Shown in pieces: positions 1 through 12,798 of a DNA stretch of 64,000 bases. Origin of the DNA: Anthonomus grandis grandis (taxonomy: Eukaryota > Arthropoda > Insecta > Coleoptera > Curculionidae); the NCBI RefSeq assembly GCF_022605725.1, contig NC_065549.1, positions 31,201,690-31,265,689 of the forward strand, in the 5' to 3' direction. The notes beneath the pieces were generated by a model. The model was given only the letters and a program-made list of their open reading frames with translations. It did no database searches and was not told the origin of the DNA. The translations under genes and the position numbers were made by a program. Position 1 is the stretch's first letter. Every line of letters starts with the position of its first letter.

Positions 1-714
1 CATTTGTAATAGGTAAAATTTCTGCTAAAGAACTCTTCAACGAATGTGTAAACGTCACAGATGATAAAGGGTTCACAGATCTTATACTTTCTTGGGAGGG
101 ATGTGCAGAGTAAAATATCTTTAAGAATTGGAGTTCAATTCTTCCAAATGCCTGAATGAATAAGTTTTTTTTAATTTTTTATAAGTACGCATATAATATT
201 TCTAATGTATTTACGTATTTACGTATACTTTATCAAAGAAGCAAGGCGTTCATTCAAGAATTCTTGAAATAGATTTAATAGCCGAATTCGTATCCTTTGA
301 ATGTCATTCTTTGAATTTAAAGATATGTCGTTCTTCTTTAAGAATATATTAATTTTCCCAATGAGATATTTTTTTTGGGTTCAACATTCGAACAAAGATG
401 AGACAATAGATGAGATAATGGACCAGCGATGACGTTACATTCATAGTTATCACGCTCTTATTTATTATTCTTTGTCAATGTGTGGCAATTATGACAGATG
501 TTTAGAGAAGCTGGCATGGAAAACCATCTTTTTTGTATTACTTTTTTCAAAATCCCAAGGATAATTTTTAGCTGACGTACATTGTTTTTGAAATAGTGAT
601 AATATTTTTTTCTCTAAAATATGACAAAATAGATCACATTTTAATTTTTGACATTTGATATGTTCAATTTTAGCGAGAAACTTAAAGCGCGCATGCTCAC
701 CTATGACGGTCTAA
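1..714. other. AT-rich DNA without a recognisable gene
   Basis: I see no convincing exon, RNA gene or transposon end in this stretch. Reading frames are short and closely interrupted. Confidence 0.5.
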
Positions 715-1082
715 AGAGGCGTATACATTGAACGGGACGCTCACGCGACGCGCATGGAACGCGCTGGGTAGAATTTTTAGTTGGGACGCGCCTTCCGCGC
801 GATTATTACGCGCCATTTTTATCCACTATAAGAGACGCGCCTGCCACGCACCACCAACAATTCGATTTTACTGACTGTAATTAAATTTTTATTTGAAAGT
901 GCATACAAGCTTTAGTTCAATTTAGCATTTGAGTAATAGTGTAGGGTACTTCCTGTCTGTCTGACAATGAAGAAATTGATTAGTAAGCGCGTGGTAGGCG
1001 CCTCCCAACTAAATATTCTACCCGGCGCGTTCCATGCGCGTTTTGTTGTCACATGCACGCCCTGTTCAATGTATACGCGTCT
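715..1082. mobile_element. 368-bp MITE with GC-rich inverted ends, PIF/Harbinger-like
   Basis: The ends are inverted copies: AGAGGCGTATACATTGAAC on the left, and the complement of AGACGCGTATACATTGAAC on the right. Similarity continues inward for about 90 bp through stretches such as GCGCATGGAACGCGC and TAGTTGGGA. The trinucleotide TAA flanks both ends (712-714 and 1083-1085), as expected for a TWA target duplication. No transposase is present, so the element is non-autonomous. The 3-bp TAA duplication is what suggests PIF/Harbinger. The element is much richer in CG than the surrounding AT-rich DNA. Confidence 0.7.
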
Positions 1083-2860
1083 TAAGACTTTAACTCTGCA
1101 CTCTATGATATAAAAACCCAAATAATTGTTACTCTATAGTCTATTCTAATCTATCACTTGCTGCTTTAACTCATGGACGCATGACTCTTATAACTATGAT
1201 GTGTGGTGCATTTTGAACAAACACGGTGATATGCAGCAAATTGTTCTTTTGCATAATTTCATTCAAAAAATTGTTGTTTTCTTAGTTTTGAAAATAATAA
1301 TAACAATAAACAAAATTTAGTATTTTTCATGACAGATTTAAATCAATATTTACGGAAAATAGTAATGGAATATGAAAAATGAAAGACTATATTAACGCAG
1401 CCTTCAGGCGATGTCAGAAACTGTTTAGGTCTAAGTAAATATCTATTAACAAATATAAGAATGATGCTTCAAAGTTAAAAAGAAACTTATATAAAAATGT
1501 TAGTTATCATAAATAAGTTGTCCTACGTTTATCTGGAATATACAAGTAGGTTCAAAACTTGTAAAAGCAGAGCTTAGATATTTATAAGTTTTGTTTATCT
1601 AAATTTATAAATTTGTAAATCTAACAACTTCAGTAGTTTCAGCACATCAACCAATTTTTAATGCTTCACGTAATTAAAGATTTTTCCATACCTTTTCTGC
1701 ATTGTCTTTATTGAATTCACAAAACCTGCCGATTTCTGATTAAAATATCATCAGTATCTTTGAATTTGCAAGTGAAAGTAAGCTGCCTCAGAGTTGTGTA
1801 AAAATTCACATTCATAGTCTCCTGATCTTTCCCAAAGAACATAAAGTATTCATAAACTCTTTACAAAGTTTATTTTATCCTTCGATTTACAAGTACTAGA
1901 AAAGTTCATAATTCATTATCTAAAATAAGTTTGTATCCCCTCTTGCCAATTACGATTTGCTAAGTTAAAATCTACTCCTTTATTTTACTTTACCTCAAAG
2001 ATATGATTTTTTATACTACTTTTCATATACAAAAAAAGGTTAATTATGTTGAAAACGATGCATTTAGAAGTACTTAAAAAAGATCATTTTAACTATCTCT
2101 CTAATCTAACAAATCTCTATCGACGTGTAAACAAGATGAAATACTTAAATATATCATTGATAATAAAGAAGAAACCAAATTTCGGCGCTTTTAACAACTA
2201 ACCTTATTTCTAAAATAGAAACGCCTAAAAAAATTATAACGAAACATTAAGTTGATACAAAAAATCAACAAATTAACCAGATACAAAAATTTTATAGTGT
2301 TCATAATTAAAGCCTTTTTTCACATATGGACACTTAACAACGATTTGTTATGTCTATTCCATGAACATGAAAATTAGGAAAAAAAAAACTAATATACAAA
2401 AACCTTAAGGTATTAAGTGCTAAAAAATGCTTCTGGATATAGTTGGCAACTACAAACTTGCGCTGTAAAGTTGTCCTGGTATCAAAATTTGATAGCTTTG
2501 GCGACTTTTTTCTTCCTTACGTCGAATTTGTTCTCGTGATTTAGACTCTAGAAAAGAAAAGAAAACCTCATAACAGAATGGCGTGAAAATTCGTCAGCTT
2601 ATTAGTGGTTTAGCGTTCCATTACATTTACTTTTTGTGTTTCGGTATTATTCGCTATCCTCAACAGCTGTTCAGGGTGTCTTTTATCTTGGTCAGCACTT
2701 TACCATGGTTACTAAATTGCCAAATATTATAGCTAATGACTACTTTATAGTTGTTGTATACTACTAGTTGATAACGATAATCTGACCGAATATTGAAAAC
2801 AAATGGAAAGTGTGAACAGAAACGACTAATAGTCCTATGGTTGGAACCTTTGGTGTGATA
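1083..2860. other. AT-rich DNA, nothing recognised
   Basis: No open frame with a recognisable product, no RNA gene and no clear repeat end was seen here. Confidence 0.4.
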
Positions 2861-2976
2861 CTCAAATTACGAGACAGTTAAATCTTCTCCCGAAGATGTA
2901 AACGTCTATAGCGAAACAGCTGTCGAGAGTAAAATAAAGAGTTTTGGTTAGTGGTAAAACTGTCTCGTAATTTGAG
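2861..2976 (+). repeat. Hairpin with 19-bp perfect arms around a hammerhead-like core
   Basis: The arms CTCAAATTACGAGACAGTT (2861-2879) and its exact complement (2958-2976) enclose 78 bp. Inside, CCGAAGA (2890-2896), CGAAAC (2912-2917) and GTC (2922-2924) follow the order of a type I hammerhead ribozyme: CUGANGA, stem II, GAAA, stem III, cleavage triplet. The stem III equivalent is the palindrome ACAGCTGT. Five bases either side (TTCTC and GAGAG) could form stem I. The core carries a U4-to-C change and stem II pairs poorly, so this is at best a decayed ribozyme of retroelement origin. Confidence 0.45.
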
Positions 2977-4544
2977 AAACGACTAAAAAATAATTTGACA
3001 AATATTCAACCCTTTCTAATGTGAGTTTTTAAATAGTTTTTTATAATTCGAAGAAATCAATCATGGATTAGGCATGCCGGAAATCTCTCAACTAGGCACG
3101 ATCACACCTCCTTGAGAACTTAACAAGAAGAACAAATAGATTTCTTATAAGAAATCTAAGAAAACTAAAACACTATATGAAAAAAATAAGTATTGTAAAA
3201 GTCTACGTTTTTTTTTAGTTTAAGGTCTAAAGCTTCACGTCGCCGTCGTCTTAAATATCCCAATCCGATTCCGACCGATTCGACCATATCAAAAAAACGA
3301 GATAATTGAGTATAGTTCGTTGACAACAAGAAAATAATGGTTAATGTAAAAAACTTGCCTAACTGTCGATGCTTGGCAGTTTTTTCTATATGGCATTAAA
3401 TTAAAAATCAAAATATTATGTTTCACATAAAAACTTAAAAAAAATACGTCAGAAACTAGTAGAAATTGGTAAAGTTTGGAATTAGTATGTAAGCGTCTCA
3501 TTTAATTCGGTTGACAAATAAGGAAGAAACTTGTCGAGAATATTTAAGTTAATAAAGTTATGTTTCTGTGAACTATCCTCTCTGTAATGATTTAATTTCC
3601 AAAACCCTTTGTTTGTATTTCCAAAAACCTTATCTTTTCCTGCTTATTTTTTTAAAATTAATATTGCTACAATAATTGCTAGACAGCGCCTAAAAATACC
3701 TACCTATTTTATTTTCTTAAATGATCGATCCAAGGCAATCGCCGGACGACAATACATAAAAAACTATTAAGTTCCATTGTCTATAGTAATTTTAAGCGTA
3801 GGTCGATAGGCTTGAAGGAAAAACATTTGTCCCATATTTCTTTCAAAAAATCAAAGTTTTATAGGGATGTAATATATTTCGTAAATATATATGTTAAATG
3901 TATATTAAAAATATTGTTATGAGCTTTTTTTATCTTAACAAAACGAATAAAGATCCATCACTGTGCGGGTAAAAACAAACAATACTAAAGTGTGATCCTG
4001 ACCATATGGTCAACCCACATTCTCGGATTAATGAAAACACTTTCAGATTCGCCGTATTTGGAGTTGGCGACCGACGCCCGAACCTGAGATCCTTCGTGAA
4101 TCGTTATTGGTCACGATGAGGTCGCGACGCCTAGGCGTCGTTAGATTTGGTTTTTTATTAGCCCTTATACGCCAACAATATAATATTGGTATGAATTACA
4201 GGGAGGTAGCAATTTAAACTGTGATCAAGTTTTTCTTTGGCGCATTTTAATAAGGATTACACTAAAAAATTCAGGAAAAAAATATATAACTGAAGGGTGA
4301 TTGTTCTTATTACGGTGCCATTTGACAAAAAAAAACAAAAATACTTATTTAATAATTTTAAAAATTCGTATGGAGCATATAAAAAACCAAATACTATCAA
4401 AGACCAATAACAAATCATTTTCAACAATAAATATCCGAACCTGTAAGTCGGTCTACAGCCAGTAGAATTGATGCTAACTGAAGAGATACTGGAAACTATT
4501 TAGGATCCTGGCAGACAACCTCTCAAGTACTCAGCTCGCTTTAT
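2977..4544. other. AT-rich DNA with one perfect 16-bp palindrome
   Basis: No gene was recognised. The only notable element is the palindrome CGACGCCTAGGCGTCG at 4125-4140, inside a short stretch of raised GC (about 4050-4145). Confidence 0.4.
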
Positions 4545-5300
4545 ACAGGGTGTTAATTAATTGAGTGCCCATAATACAGGATGTGATTCCTTGGTGGTTT
4601 AAAAAAAATTATATTAACAAAATATGTCCTAAACCTTAAAACTGTGTTAACATTTTAAGAAAAAATATGTTTTTTAATCATAAAAAAGATAATATTGCAG
4701 ATATTTGTATAAAATTTGGTACACCCTTTTTGATCACTAAGGAGCAGTTTCTGACGTAATAGATATTAAAAAAGTTTTACCAGTGACGTCCGTACGGGGT
4801 ATGAACTAAATGTTTTTAAAAAGGTGAATGTATGGCAGAGATTATTAATAACAGAGTAATAGGGATCATACTTCTTTAAAGGAACTTTGTCAGGGAAAAG
4901 TTCATGACTTTTTATGTTATCATAAGTTTATCATAACTATTTAGTAAACGACTTGGTTCCAGCGCTGACCACACTGAATTTTGATGAAAATAACCCAGAA
5001 ATTCCAAAGCAAGCGTTTAATCATAGAAGATTTCTAAATACCGTTTTCTCCAATCCGGTTTATAGGCAGATGTGGATCAATAGAGTGGCCATCTAGGTTA
5101 TCCGACCCTAATCCATTGGACTACTTCCTTTGAAGTTGTGTCGAAAATTAAGTGTCCAAAGATAAGCGACGCACGCTTCAAATTCTCAAATAACAAGCTG
5201 TTACAAATAACACTTAGAGAGATTGATAAAATAAATTTTAAGATCTAAACGTAATTATTTTGAGAACAGTCAATGAAATATAGGATGTTATACATAAAAT
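4545..5300 (+). mobile_element. Decayed mariner-like element
   Basis: The left end reads TA-CAGGGTGTTAATTAATTG, the terminal pattern shared by several mariner-type elements in this window. A degraded plus-strand transposase lies to its right. I could not find a matching right end, so the right boundary is approximate and set by the end of the coding similarity. Confidence 0.45.
4836..5245 (+). pseudogene. Mariner transposase remnant, C-terminal half
   Basis: Three short stretches in different frames match the order seen in the better preserved mariners of this window: INNRVIG followed by FFKGTLSGK, then FLNTVFSN, then IEWPSRLSDPNPLDYFL. The last is a damaged version of the third catalytic Asp region (normally WPPRSPDLNPLDY). 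It is followed by a stop where the Trp of the family motif FLWG should be. At least three frameshifts separate the pieces and no start can be assigned. The family is clear; the remnant cannot be functional. Confidence 0.55.
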
Positions 5301-5460
5301 ATGTACGGAATATTCCAGTGCTTCTGAAAATGCAAAAATATACATGATATTTCTATTAAGATAAAAAAACAAGTCGTTTAGTTCAATCCTAGAATTGAGT
5401 AAAAAAACAACAATATAGAGAAAGTCAAAATTATTTTCGATTTAAATACTCTTCTATATA

Positions 5461-6093
5461 CAGGGTAATTTTTAATAATATCAGGGGCGTGTTCCTTGGA
5501 CGAAATCAAGCAAAAAAGTTCCTATGAACATATGTCCTAAACGTCTTAGATTTTACGCAACAGGGTGGTAAAGTTGAAAGAAAAAAACTTACTTTTTTTG
5601 AAAAATTTGATACATGTATTATTACATATATTTGAGGCATGTATTTGAATGTTTTACCGGAAAAACTTTTAAATAAAATGCTGAAAATAGAGTTATAAAA
5701 GTGATACTGAATTAAGATAATCAGATTTAGGCGTTATGAATATCCACAATCCTGGTTTTTATTTTTTTATGCGAAAACCGTGCGTTGGGCGAAAAGTTAC
5801 TTATAGACCGCTAAAAGATAATAAAGAATTCAAAAATATTTTTTATTACAAGAAAACCCAGTGGCTTACTATGTTCTTTAAAAAAAAATATTTGATCAAA
5901 GCCCACATGAGCGCCAATGGCGAATATAAAAAATTTAATTGTATATAAGAAAACGCTATGGATGCTTATAAACTGCGTACTAATTTTCAGAAAAATATCT
6001 TCAGAGGTATCAAATTTTTTGCTTGAACCTTTTTGCTTGATAATTTAAGGAACACGCTCCAGAAATTTGTCGCAATATTAAAAAGACACCCTG
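5461..6093. mobile_element. 633-bp mariner-type MITE
   Basis: Both ends begin CAGGGT and are flanked by TA (5459-5460 and 6094-6095). The left arm, read inward, and the complement of the right arm share the outer end and then GCGTGTTCCTT, ATCAAGCAAAAA and GTTC, so the inverted ends extend beyond 60 bp. The roughly 500 bp between them encode no recognisable transposase. An open frame at 5736-5948 has no features I recognise. Confidence 0.65.
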
Positions 6094-9000
6094 TATATCA
6101 CACATAAGCCTAATTTTTCGTTTGCTCATTTAAAACAACTCTGTCCATTTCATTTTAATTCTGCAATTGGTAACACTCCAACCAATAAGTTTGTACCATC
6201 TGCAAATGATGTTAGAGTGCCTTGTGAACCTTTATCGGTATTTATGTAGCTTCTATTTTGTCAGATAATCTATTGTTGACATGGAGAAATGATAGTTCAA
6301 AATTTCATAATGGGAATGAGATCTATCTTTCAAAAATAATCAAATGATCTTAGATTTAAACATTCCATAATCTTAAGGGGTTTCAATTTACAAGCAATGT
6401 ATATATGTATACGTATCTATAGTAAAATAAAAAGAATATAATATTTTCTTTTTTCATCGAAACATCTTTTTTCATCAGAACATTTGTAGGATTACGTTTT
6501 CGAAATGTTACCGATATATGGGTTGGAAGAAGGTCTTGAATTTTCTTAAACATATAATATGTTAGCGTGACCATATAACGTAGATCTGCATAGTTTTGTA
6601 GTCTACGTCAGCGTACGTGTAGTAACGCAGTTTTTTTCTAACGAAGATGTAGTTGTATCTAGTTCTGGTTTATTGTAATTTGTTGTTTTGATGCTCTGAC
6701 GACCTTAAACTATCGCAAAAAAGAGTATTGTACGTATTGTATAAAAGGAAGTAAAAATCTGTAGTAAAAAGCCTATCACAGATATTTAAAAGACGGCATT
6801 CAATTCAATTCTAAAAACTATTTTTAGCGATGAAAAAGTAAGACTCACTTGATTAAAGTTAAAAGAAATAATAGTATTATACTAAATATTTTATGAACAC
6901 AAGCCAGAAATAGAGATATACAAATAACGATTTGTTTTTAAATTGGCCGAGGATTTACAGTTTTGGTAGACTAAGGTTGGTACTAACTTTATTCTATTGC
7001 CTATAACCTGTCTAAAGGTAGACATAACACAACGCTATCTTAACTACAGACTGAGTAATTGTAATTTAAGCATATCCGCATTTCTCCCTAACACATTTCT
7101 TATCCACATATCTTAACACTTTAAAGTGGAGGCCATTTACGTGAACCATTCAAAGCTTGTGCTGAAAAGATCAACTTTTTTTAGGTTTATAGGTTTTTGA
7201 AAAAAAGCATTGCTGCCATACTGTATAATATAATTTAGTAAAACTTATAAAAAGAAATAGACATCAATTATTTCACTAAACCAATAATGTTTTAATGTTT
7301 ACAGCTAGTTGAATATGCTTGTGAAACTACTATGTTTTTCGTTGTAACTATATAAAAAGAAATTTTCTCGGACTGCCTATAGAGCTTCCCTTCTAAGTAT
7401 GTATATTATGGCAATACGTATTGGAACTTAAAATGTAGGAATTTCAAATGTATCATAGTCGATTAAACCTTATGTATGTTGGGTTTAATAAATAGCAAAA
7501 TACGTACATTAGTCGTGTATTTCACCCAAAAACGAAAAAAAGCGTGTATGGAGTTTTAAGAAGCAATAAGCTTTTTAGACTTTTATTTTTAGAAGCAACA
7601 AAGATAACATTAAACATTGATAACATAAACATTGGACTATGGCTTGGCTTTGGTTAATTACACTTTGTTGAGAATAACTGATTTTTTTTTGCAATTTTCA
7701 TTTTCCAATCAGGACGATATTGTTGAATTTGTCAGAGTTGGATTGGTACTTAATGGAAACATTATATGTCCTTGTCAGATAAATTTAATTACAATGGTCA
7801 AAAAAGAAAAAACGGATTGCTCTAATCTTTTAATCTCTTAATACTCTTAATCTTTTTCATTCCCTATAACTCAGAGAAGAAGGTTCCCAAGACCAGTGTT
7901 ACCACACTATCCTAGGTATTATTATGTTACTACATTATCCACAATTTATTTATTTATTCTAAAAATTCGTGACAATGCTTTCGCAATCAAATATAAGTTT
8001 GCGAAAATCAGTCAGTAACGATAATTTGAATATGTGTCAACATTAACTTGTTCAAACTGTAAAATGTCAATACGTCTAATTTTTTTTTCTGTCTAGTGAT
8101 GGTTTAAAATATTGAAAGACTAGAATTAGTAAACAACAGCTTTGTTCAACATGTGCACAGGGGCAAGAGAATTGTTTTGTTTGCAAACGCATTCATCGAT
8201 TCTCTGTTGTCAAGTCTACACACATTTTCAAAAAAGGAAATTTTCAGCTATATGTCAACGCCTATAATAATGTTAATTTTACTTATTGGTGTTAGTTCTT
8301 GGATTAAAAATAAAGAGGAGCAAAAAAACTTATTTACATTCTTATTTCTAAAACCGCTTCTAAAAAATGTGGAATGGCAACACCGCAAGCAAAAACTGAT
8401 GTCATCTTTCGAAATGTCAATGATCTTGTCAAACGGCTTTGTGTTCACATTCGGCATTTATAAAGTTCTGTTTTTTTCTTTAGTTTTTGGTTTAAAAAGG
8501 TCCCTATTGAGTGTTTTTGTGAAATAAAAAAAAACGATGATTAAAACTTGTACGGTTTGTTCCGCACCATAGGAAAAAGGTGATTCAAGCCGATCTTTTC
8601 ACAAGTAAATCCCGATACTGTCATAACATCATGATACTGTATGCATAAACGTAGAATAATAAAAACTTATGAGAAACTTTAGAATAATATATAATTTCTT
8701 TAAAAATGCTTTGTATTGGATAGATACCTTTACTCTAATTAAGTACAATTAAAAAAACGTATAAAGAGTTTATAAATGGTAATATTGTTAATAATTTAAA
8801 GCATAATCTATTATTAATAAATATTTATCATATAAATATTTTTTGACGACGTCACTGGTAAAGATTTCTTGTGTCGATGAAATCAACAATGCGACAAGGC
8901 GGCGTTGCAATATTGTTGCCTTTTTCTCTAATATAGGGACGTTATCTGCATTTATTTAACTTTGAATATTGACTTCTTTATAGAGTATCTTATCATATTT

Positions 9001-11104
9001 TATAAAAGAGCAACAGTAGTATTTTGTGCCTAACAGTGTATATTTTGTGCCTGTCAATGTTCGTTTGGTGATGGCGTTTCTTGTGGCGTTATTTCTTATG
9101 TGTTCTTCTTTTCATGAATTTTAGGTACGTTTTCTAACTTTTCGTTTTGACTTAGAAGGGCAAGCATTTCAGAAATACAAAGATTAGTAACTGCGTAAAT
9201 ATGACAAATTTTTTTTATTGATCTTAAGAATTTTTACTTTTTGATTTAAACTTTTTTTTGCATTTTTTCTCATGACTAGCCTATGGAGGTAAAAATACTA
9301 TGCACTTATTAAATATTACGTAATACGTCACAGAATGTAGTACGTATAAATACCCGGTAAAATAATTTACCATTTAATGATTTTCCTACATAGTTCGTAC
9401 ATTCGTTCTTTTTTGTAGTTCATTCTATCGGAATGAGTATGTTTTAGGTTTGATTTTCGTACTGGCATGTATATACTTGATACCTATATTATGGTGCTGT
9501 TTAAATATAAGTTGACATTTGCGACCCTTGCAGTTTTCATTTCTTTAGATGTAACTAAATATTTATAGGGTGGCTTTTAATCAAATTACATACTACTAGC
9601 GTTTAGATATTTTAACATTAATCAAGCTTAAGTGTATGCTCCGATACGAAGTTGATGTTTATTTCTTTCACTTTACACAAATAAAGGCTAGGTCGAAGAA
9701 TAAGCCTTAAACTGAGTATATCTAATTATAATTGCCTACTTACTAAAAACTTTTTAGTAAAATTTATAGTCTTAATGTTAAATCATTAGTTAATTAATAT
9801 AAGAAGGGGTTAAAAAGAACAGAGATTAAAAGAAAATGGATAAATCAAAAGAAATCAAGTAATTACCATTATATTAACAAACCAATTCTATTTCAAACAA
9901 ACGAATCAAAAGACATGACCGAAAGCAGGTATTTTTCTTACCTTTTATTTAAATTATTTTTTATTTTATTCTATGCCTTTTGGATATTTCTTAAAAAGCT
10001 AATTTCGAAATGATGTATTAGATTTTAAATTTATTTTAAGTTTCGGTTTTAGTTTGTTCCAGATAGCGACAATTTAATATGAAAATGACGTTTAGTATAA
10101 ATTCAAATTCAAAAGTGCTCTATTAGTCGAAAATTTTTTTGAGAAAACAAGATTGGTATAAAAGTTAACAAAAACGATTAAATACATAGAAAACCATGAA
10201 AATTAAATAAAACATTTTAAAATAATAATGTAAATATAAAGAATTAAAAATACAAACACTGATATCAGACATAATCTTACATTAACAGACAAATATCAGA
10301 ATAAAAGTCACATTTTCAAGTGCATCCTCGTAGAATTCTTCCATACTATAATAAGCTCTACCCAATAGTAAAATTTTAAGTAAATGTCAAAAAGTCTTTA
10401 GGAAATTTAGTGTTTTCAGATTTGTTGGTAAAGCGATAGAGGCAGAAGATGATTTTGCCGTGTGTTGTGATGAGTGACAGGACCAAAGAAATGTAGTGTC
10501 TAGGGAGGGCGAGTCTACCACGAAAACCAAGTCTCAAGCTATTGACATCGTTTCTAGAGCGTAGTTTATTTTATAAATAACGAGTAATTTTTTACTTTGA
10601 GCAAAAACTGATATGTGCAATTGCCGACGATTAAATATATTAAGTTACTTGTATATAGTTAAAAAACAATAATAAACATGATTTTTCAAAAGTCTTGACT
10701 CTCATTTAAAACACTACTATGAGGCATATTGTCATTTATCAAAGTGTAGGTATTATTAAATAGGAGTTTTAATAAAATGGTTTTAATTAGCTTTATGACA
10801 CAGTATTAAATTCGAATTATCAAGTGAGTGACCCTGCTCTGACCCCATAGAGTGTTGTAAAGATGGTCAGTCCGATCGAAGACCACTCCTTTCAAGTGCT
10901 CGGTCAGTGATCTACGGTCAAACTCGATTGACTCAGTAACTCAAGGATGACAGATTTTTGCATTTTAATTACTGCAGTTGGTCGGGCTAATTTTGACATG
11001 TTGGAATTTCGGGTAGTTCTTTGTCCTTTAATACCTCTAAAATCTTTGGTAACTAATTATAACGACCAGAGCCATCGTTGTTCGTCACCACTGTTTGTGA
11101 TATA
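6094..11104. other. About 5 kb of AT-rich DNA, no gene recognised
   Basis: The longest frame is 124 codons at 8153-8527 on the plus strand. Its predicted product is hydrophobic and Lys-rich with no motif I recognise, and a second frame lies antisense to it, so I do not call a gene. The 15-mer TTTACCAGTGACGTC at 4776-4790 recurs inverted at 8848-8862, which may mark a shared dispersed repeat. Nothing else stands out. Confidence 0.4.
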
Positions 11105-12769
11105 CAGTGTGTGTCAGCCAAATGGAATAAATTAGCTAATAAATAGATGGGAGCGTGTTGGAAAAAACGCTCGAACACATCGATTGGTTTTTATAGTTGC
11201 GCATTTTTTTTCATAAAAACTTTTTATACAGGGTGTATCAGATACCGGTGGTCAATACCAACTTGCTTAGTTTAAACATAACAGCCTGTATGTTAATTAA
11301 TTTTCAGATTCCTCAGAACATTTTAGACATATTTTGTATACAATGTCCTATAATACCTATCTTTGACTGTTTCGGAAATATTAAGTAAAATTCAAAAAAT
11401 AACTTTTAGAAAAGAAAATTATTTATTTTTCAAGATTCTCTACAACTCACTTAATACTTCTTGCCCATTTAGGTCTTGGTAATGATAAAGCAAGCAAAAA
11501 TTATTTCTGCATTTTTTTTTATTGATATGAGAATAAAAAAAAACTAAAAATTATTGTTTACTTTGGTTTAAAATCCCAGACTTAATGTTCACTCATGTTG
11601 CATGACAGAAGTAGTCGTCAGTGCTATAGTCGTTTGAATTTCATTAACTACAAGCCAGAAAAATGGTTCATTTAATAGAAATGCATAAAATAACAATTCT
11701 ACAGATGATTGGCCATGGAGATAATACACGGACGCAAATGGAAGTAGCTCGCTTATTTCACGAAAAATGTCCAAATTTGCCGCCTTTAACCCAAGGGACA
11801 AGTAAAGTAGAAAAGCAATTCCGCGAGCTGGGCCATGTTAGGCAGGTAAAAAAAGCAGCTGCCAATGCAATAAGTGAGCATACCAAATTGGCTGTTATGC
11901 TTGAGTTTGAGGAACACCCACATACATCTACTCGGAAAGCAGCCCCAGTACTCGATATTAGCTATTCATCAGTTATTAGAATATTAAAAGAAAACAAAAT
12001 GCATCCCTATAAAATTATACCCACCCAGGAGCTCACGGAAGACGATTTTGACAGGAGAATGTATTTTTGTGAACAAATGATGGCAATGTTAGACAGCAAT
12101 GTGATCCAATTAGAACATGTTATGTTTTCTGATGAGTGCACCTTTACTCTTCACGGTCATGCCAATCGTCAAAATTGCCGCTATTGGTCCAGATAAAATC
12201 CTCGCCGGACGAGAGAAGACAATACTCAATACCCTGAAACTGACTGACTTAGCTGACTTACGAAGACGAATAACCCTGGCAATTAGATCGATCACACCTG
12301 AGATGTTGAGTAACGTTAGAAGAAATTTCTATTTACGGGTAGGGTGTTGCCAAGGCGTTCGTGGCGAGCATTTTGAACATCTCCTACATTGACATTATTG
12401 TTTAAATTTGCATTATGTATAAGTTTTTGAATATGTTGTAACAATTTTCGGCAAATAAATAATTTTCTTTTCTAAATGTCATTTTTTGAGTTTCACTTAA
12501 TATTTCCGAAACAGTCAAAGATAGGTATAGGACATTCTATACAAAATATGTCTAAAATGATCTGAGGAATCTAAAAATTAATTAACATACAGGATGTTTT
12601 AAACTAAGCAAGTGGGTATTGGCCACCGTGATCTGATACTCCCTGTATAAAAAGTTTTTATGAAAAAAAATGCGCAACTATAAAAACCAATCGACGTGTT
12701 CGAGCCTTTTTTCCAATACGCTCCCGTCTATTTATTAATTAATTTATTCCATTTGGCTGACACACACTG
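11105..12769 (+). mobile_element. Mariner/Tc1-type transposon with ~340-bp inverted ends, internally deleted
   Basis: The element starts CAGTGTGTGTCAGCCAAATG and ends with its complement, flanked by TA at 11103-11104 and 12770-12771. The inverted arms run from 11105 to about 11440 and from about 12430 to 12769 with few differences, far longer than classical mariner ends. An inner CAGGGTGTATCAGATACCG box sits about 125 bp inside the left end and has its counterpart in the right arm. The enclosed transposase has lost its middle part. The right end lies only 16 bp from the left end of the next transposon. Confidence 0.8.
11663..12392 (+). pseudogene. Mariner-type transposase with the central catalytic part deleted
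   Basis: The first 177 codons (11663-12196) hold the N-terminal DNA-binding region and the first catalytic Asp in MFSDECTFTLHGH, followed by NRQNCRYW. This is the usual order for IS630/Tc1/mariner transposases. The frame then ends. The C-terminal part (LADLRRRITLAIRSITPEM to GEHFEHLLH) continues in another frame of 12117-12392 and stops at 12392. The region with the second and third catalytic acids, roughly 150 residues, is missing at a junction near 12194. I infer one internal deletion with a frame change. The element could only move if another copy supplied transposase. Confidence 0.75.
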
Positions 12770-12798
12770 TATGTGTAAATATATAGAGGAGCGGGGGG

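Noticed and set aside
8153..8527. 124-codon plus-strand frame as a gene
   Set aside because: No recognisable domain, an antisense frame overlaps it, and no splice or promoter context supports it. AT-rich DNA yields frames of this length by chance.
11105..12769. Assigning the deleted mariner at 11105 to DD41D
   Set aside because: The segment with the second and third catalytic residues is missing, so the spacing cannot be measured.
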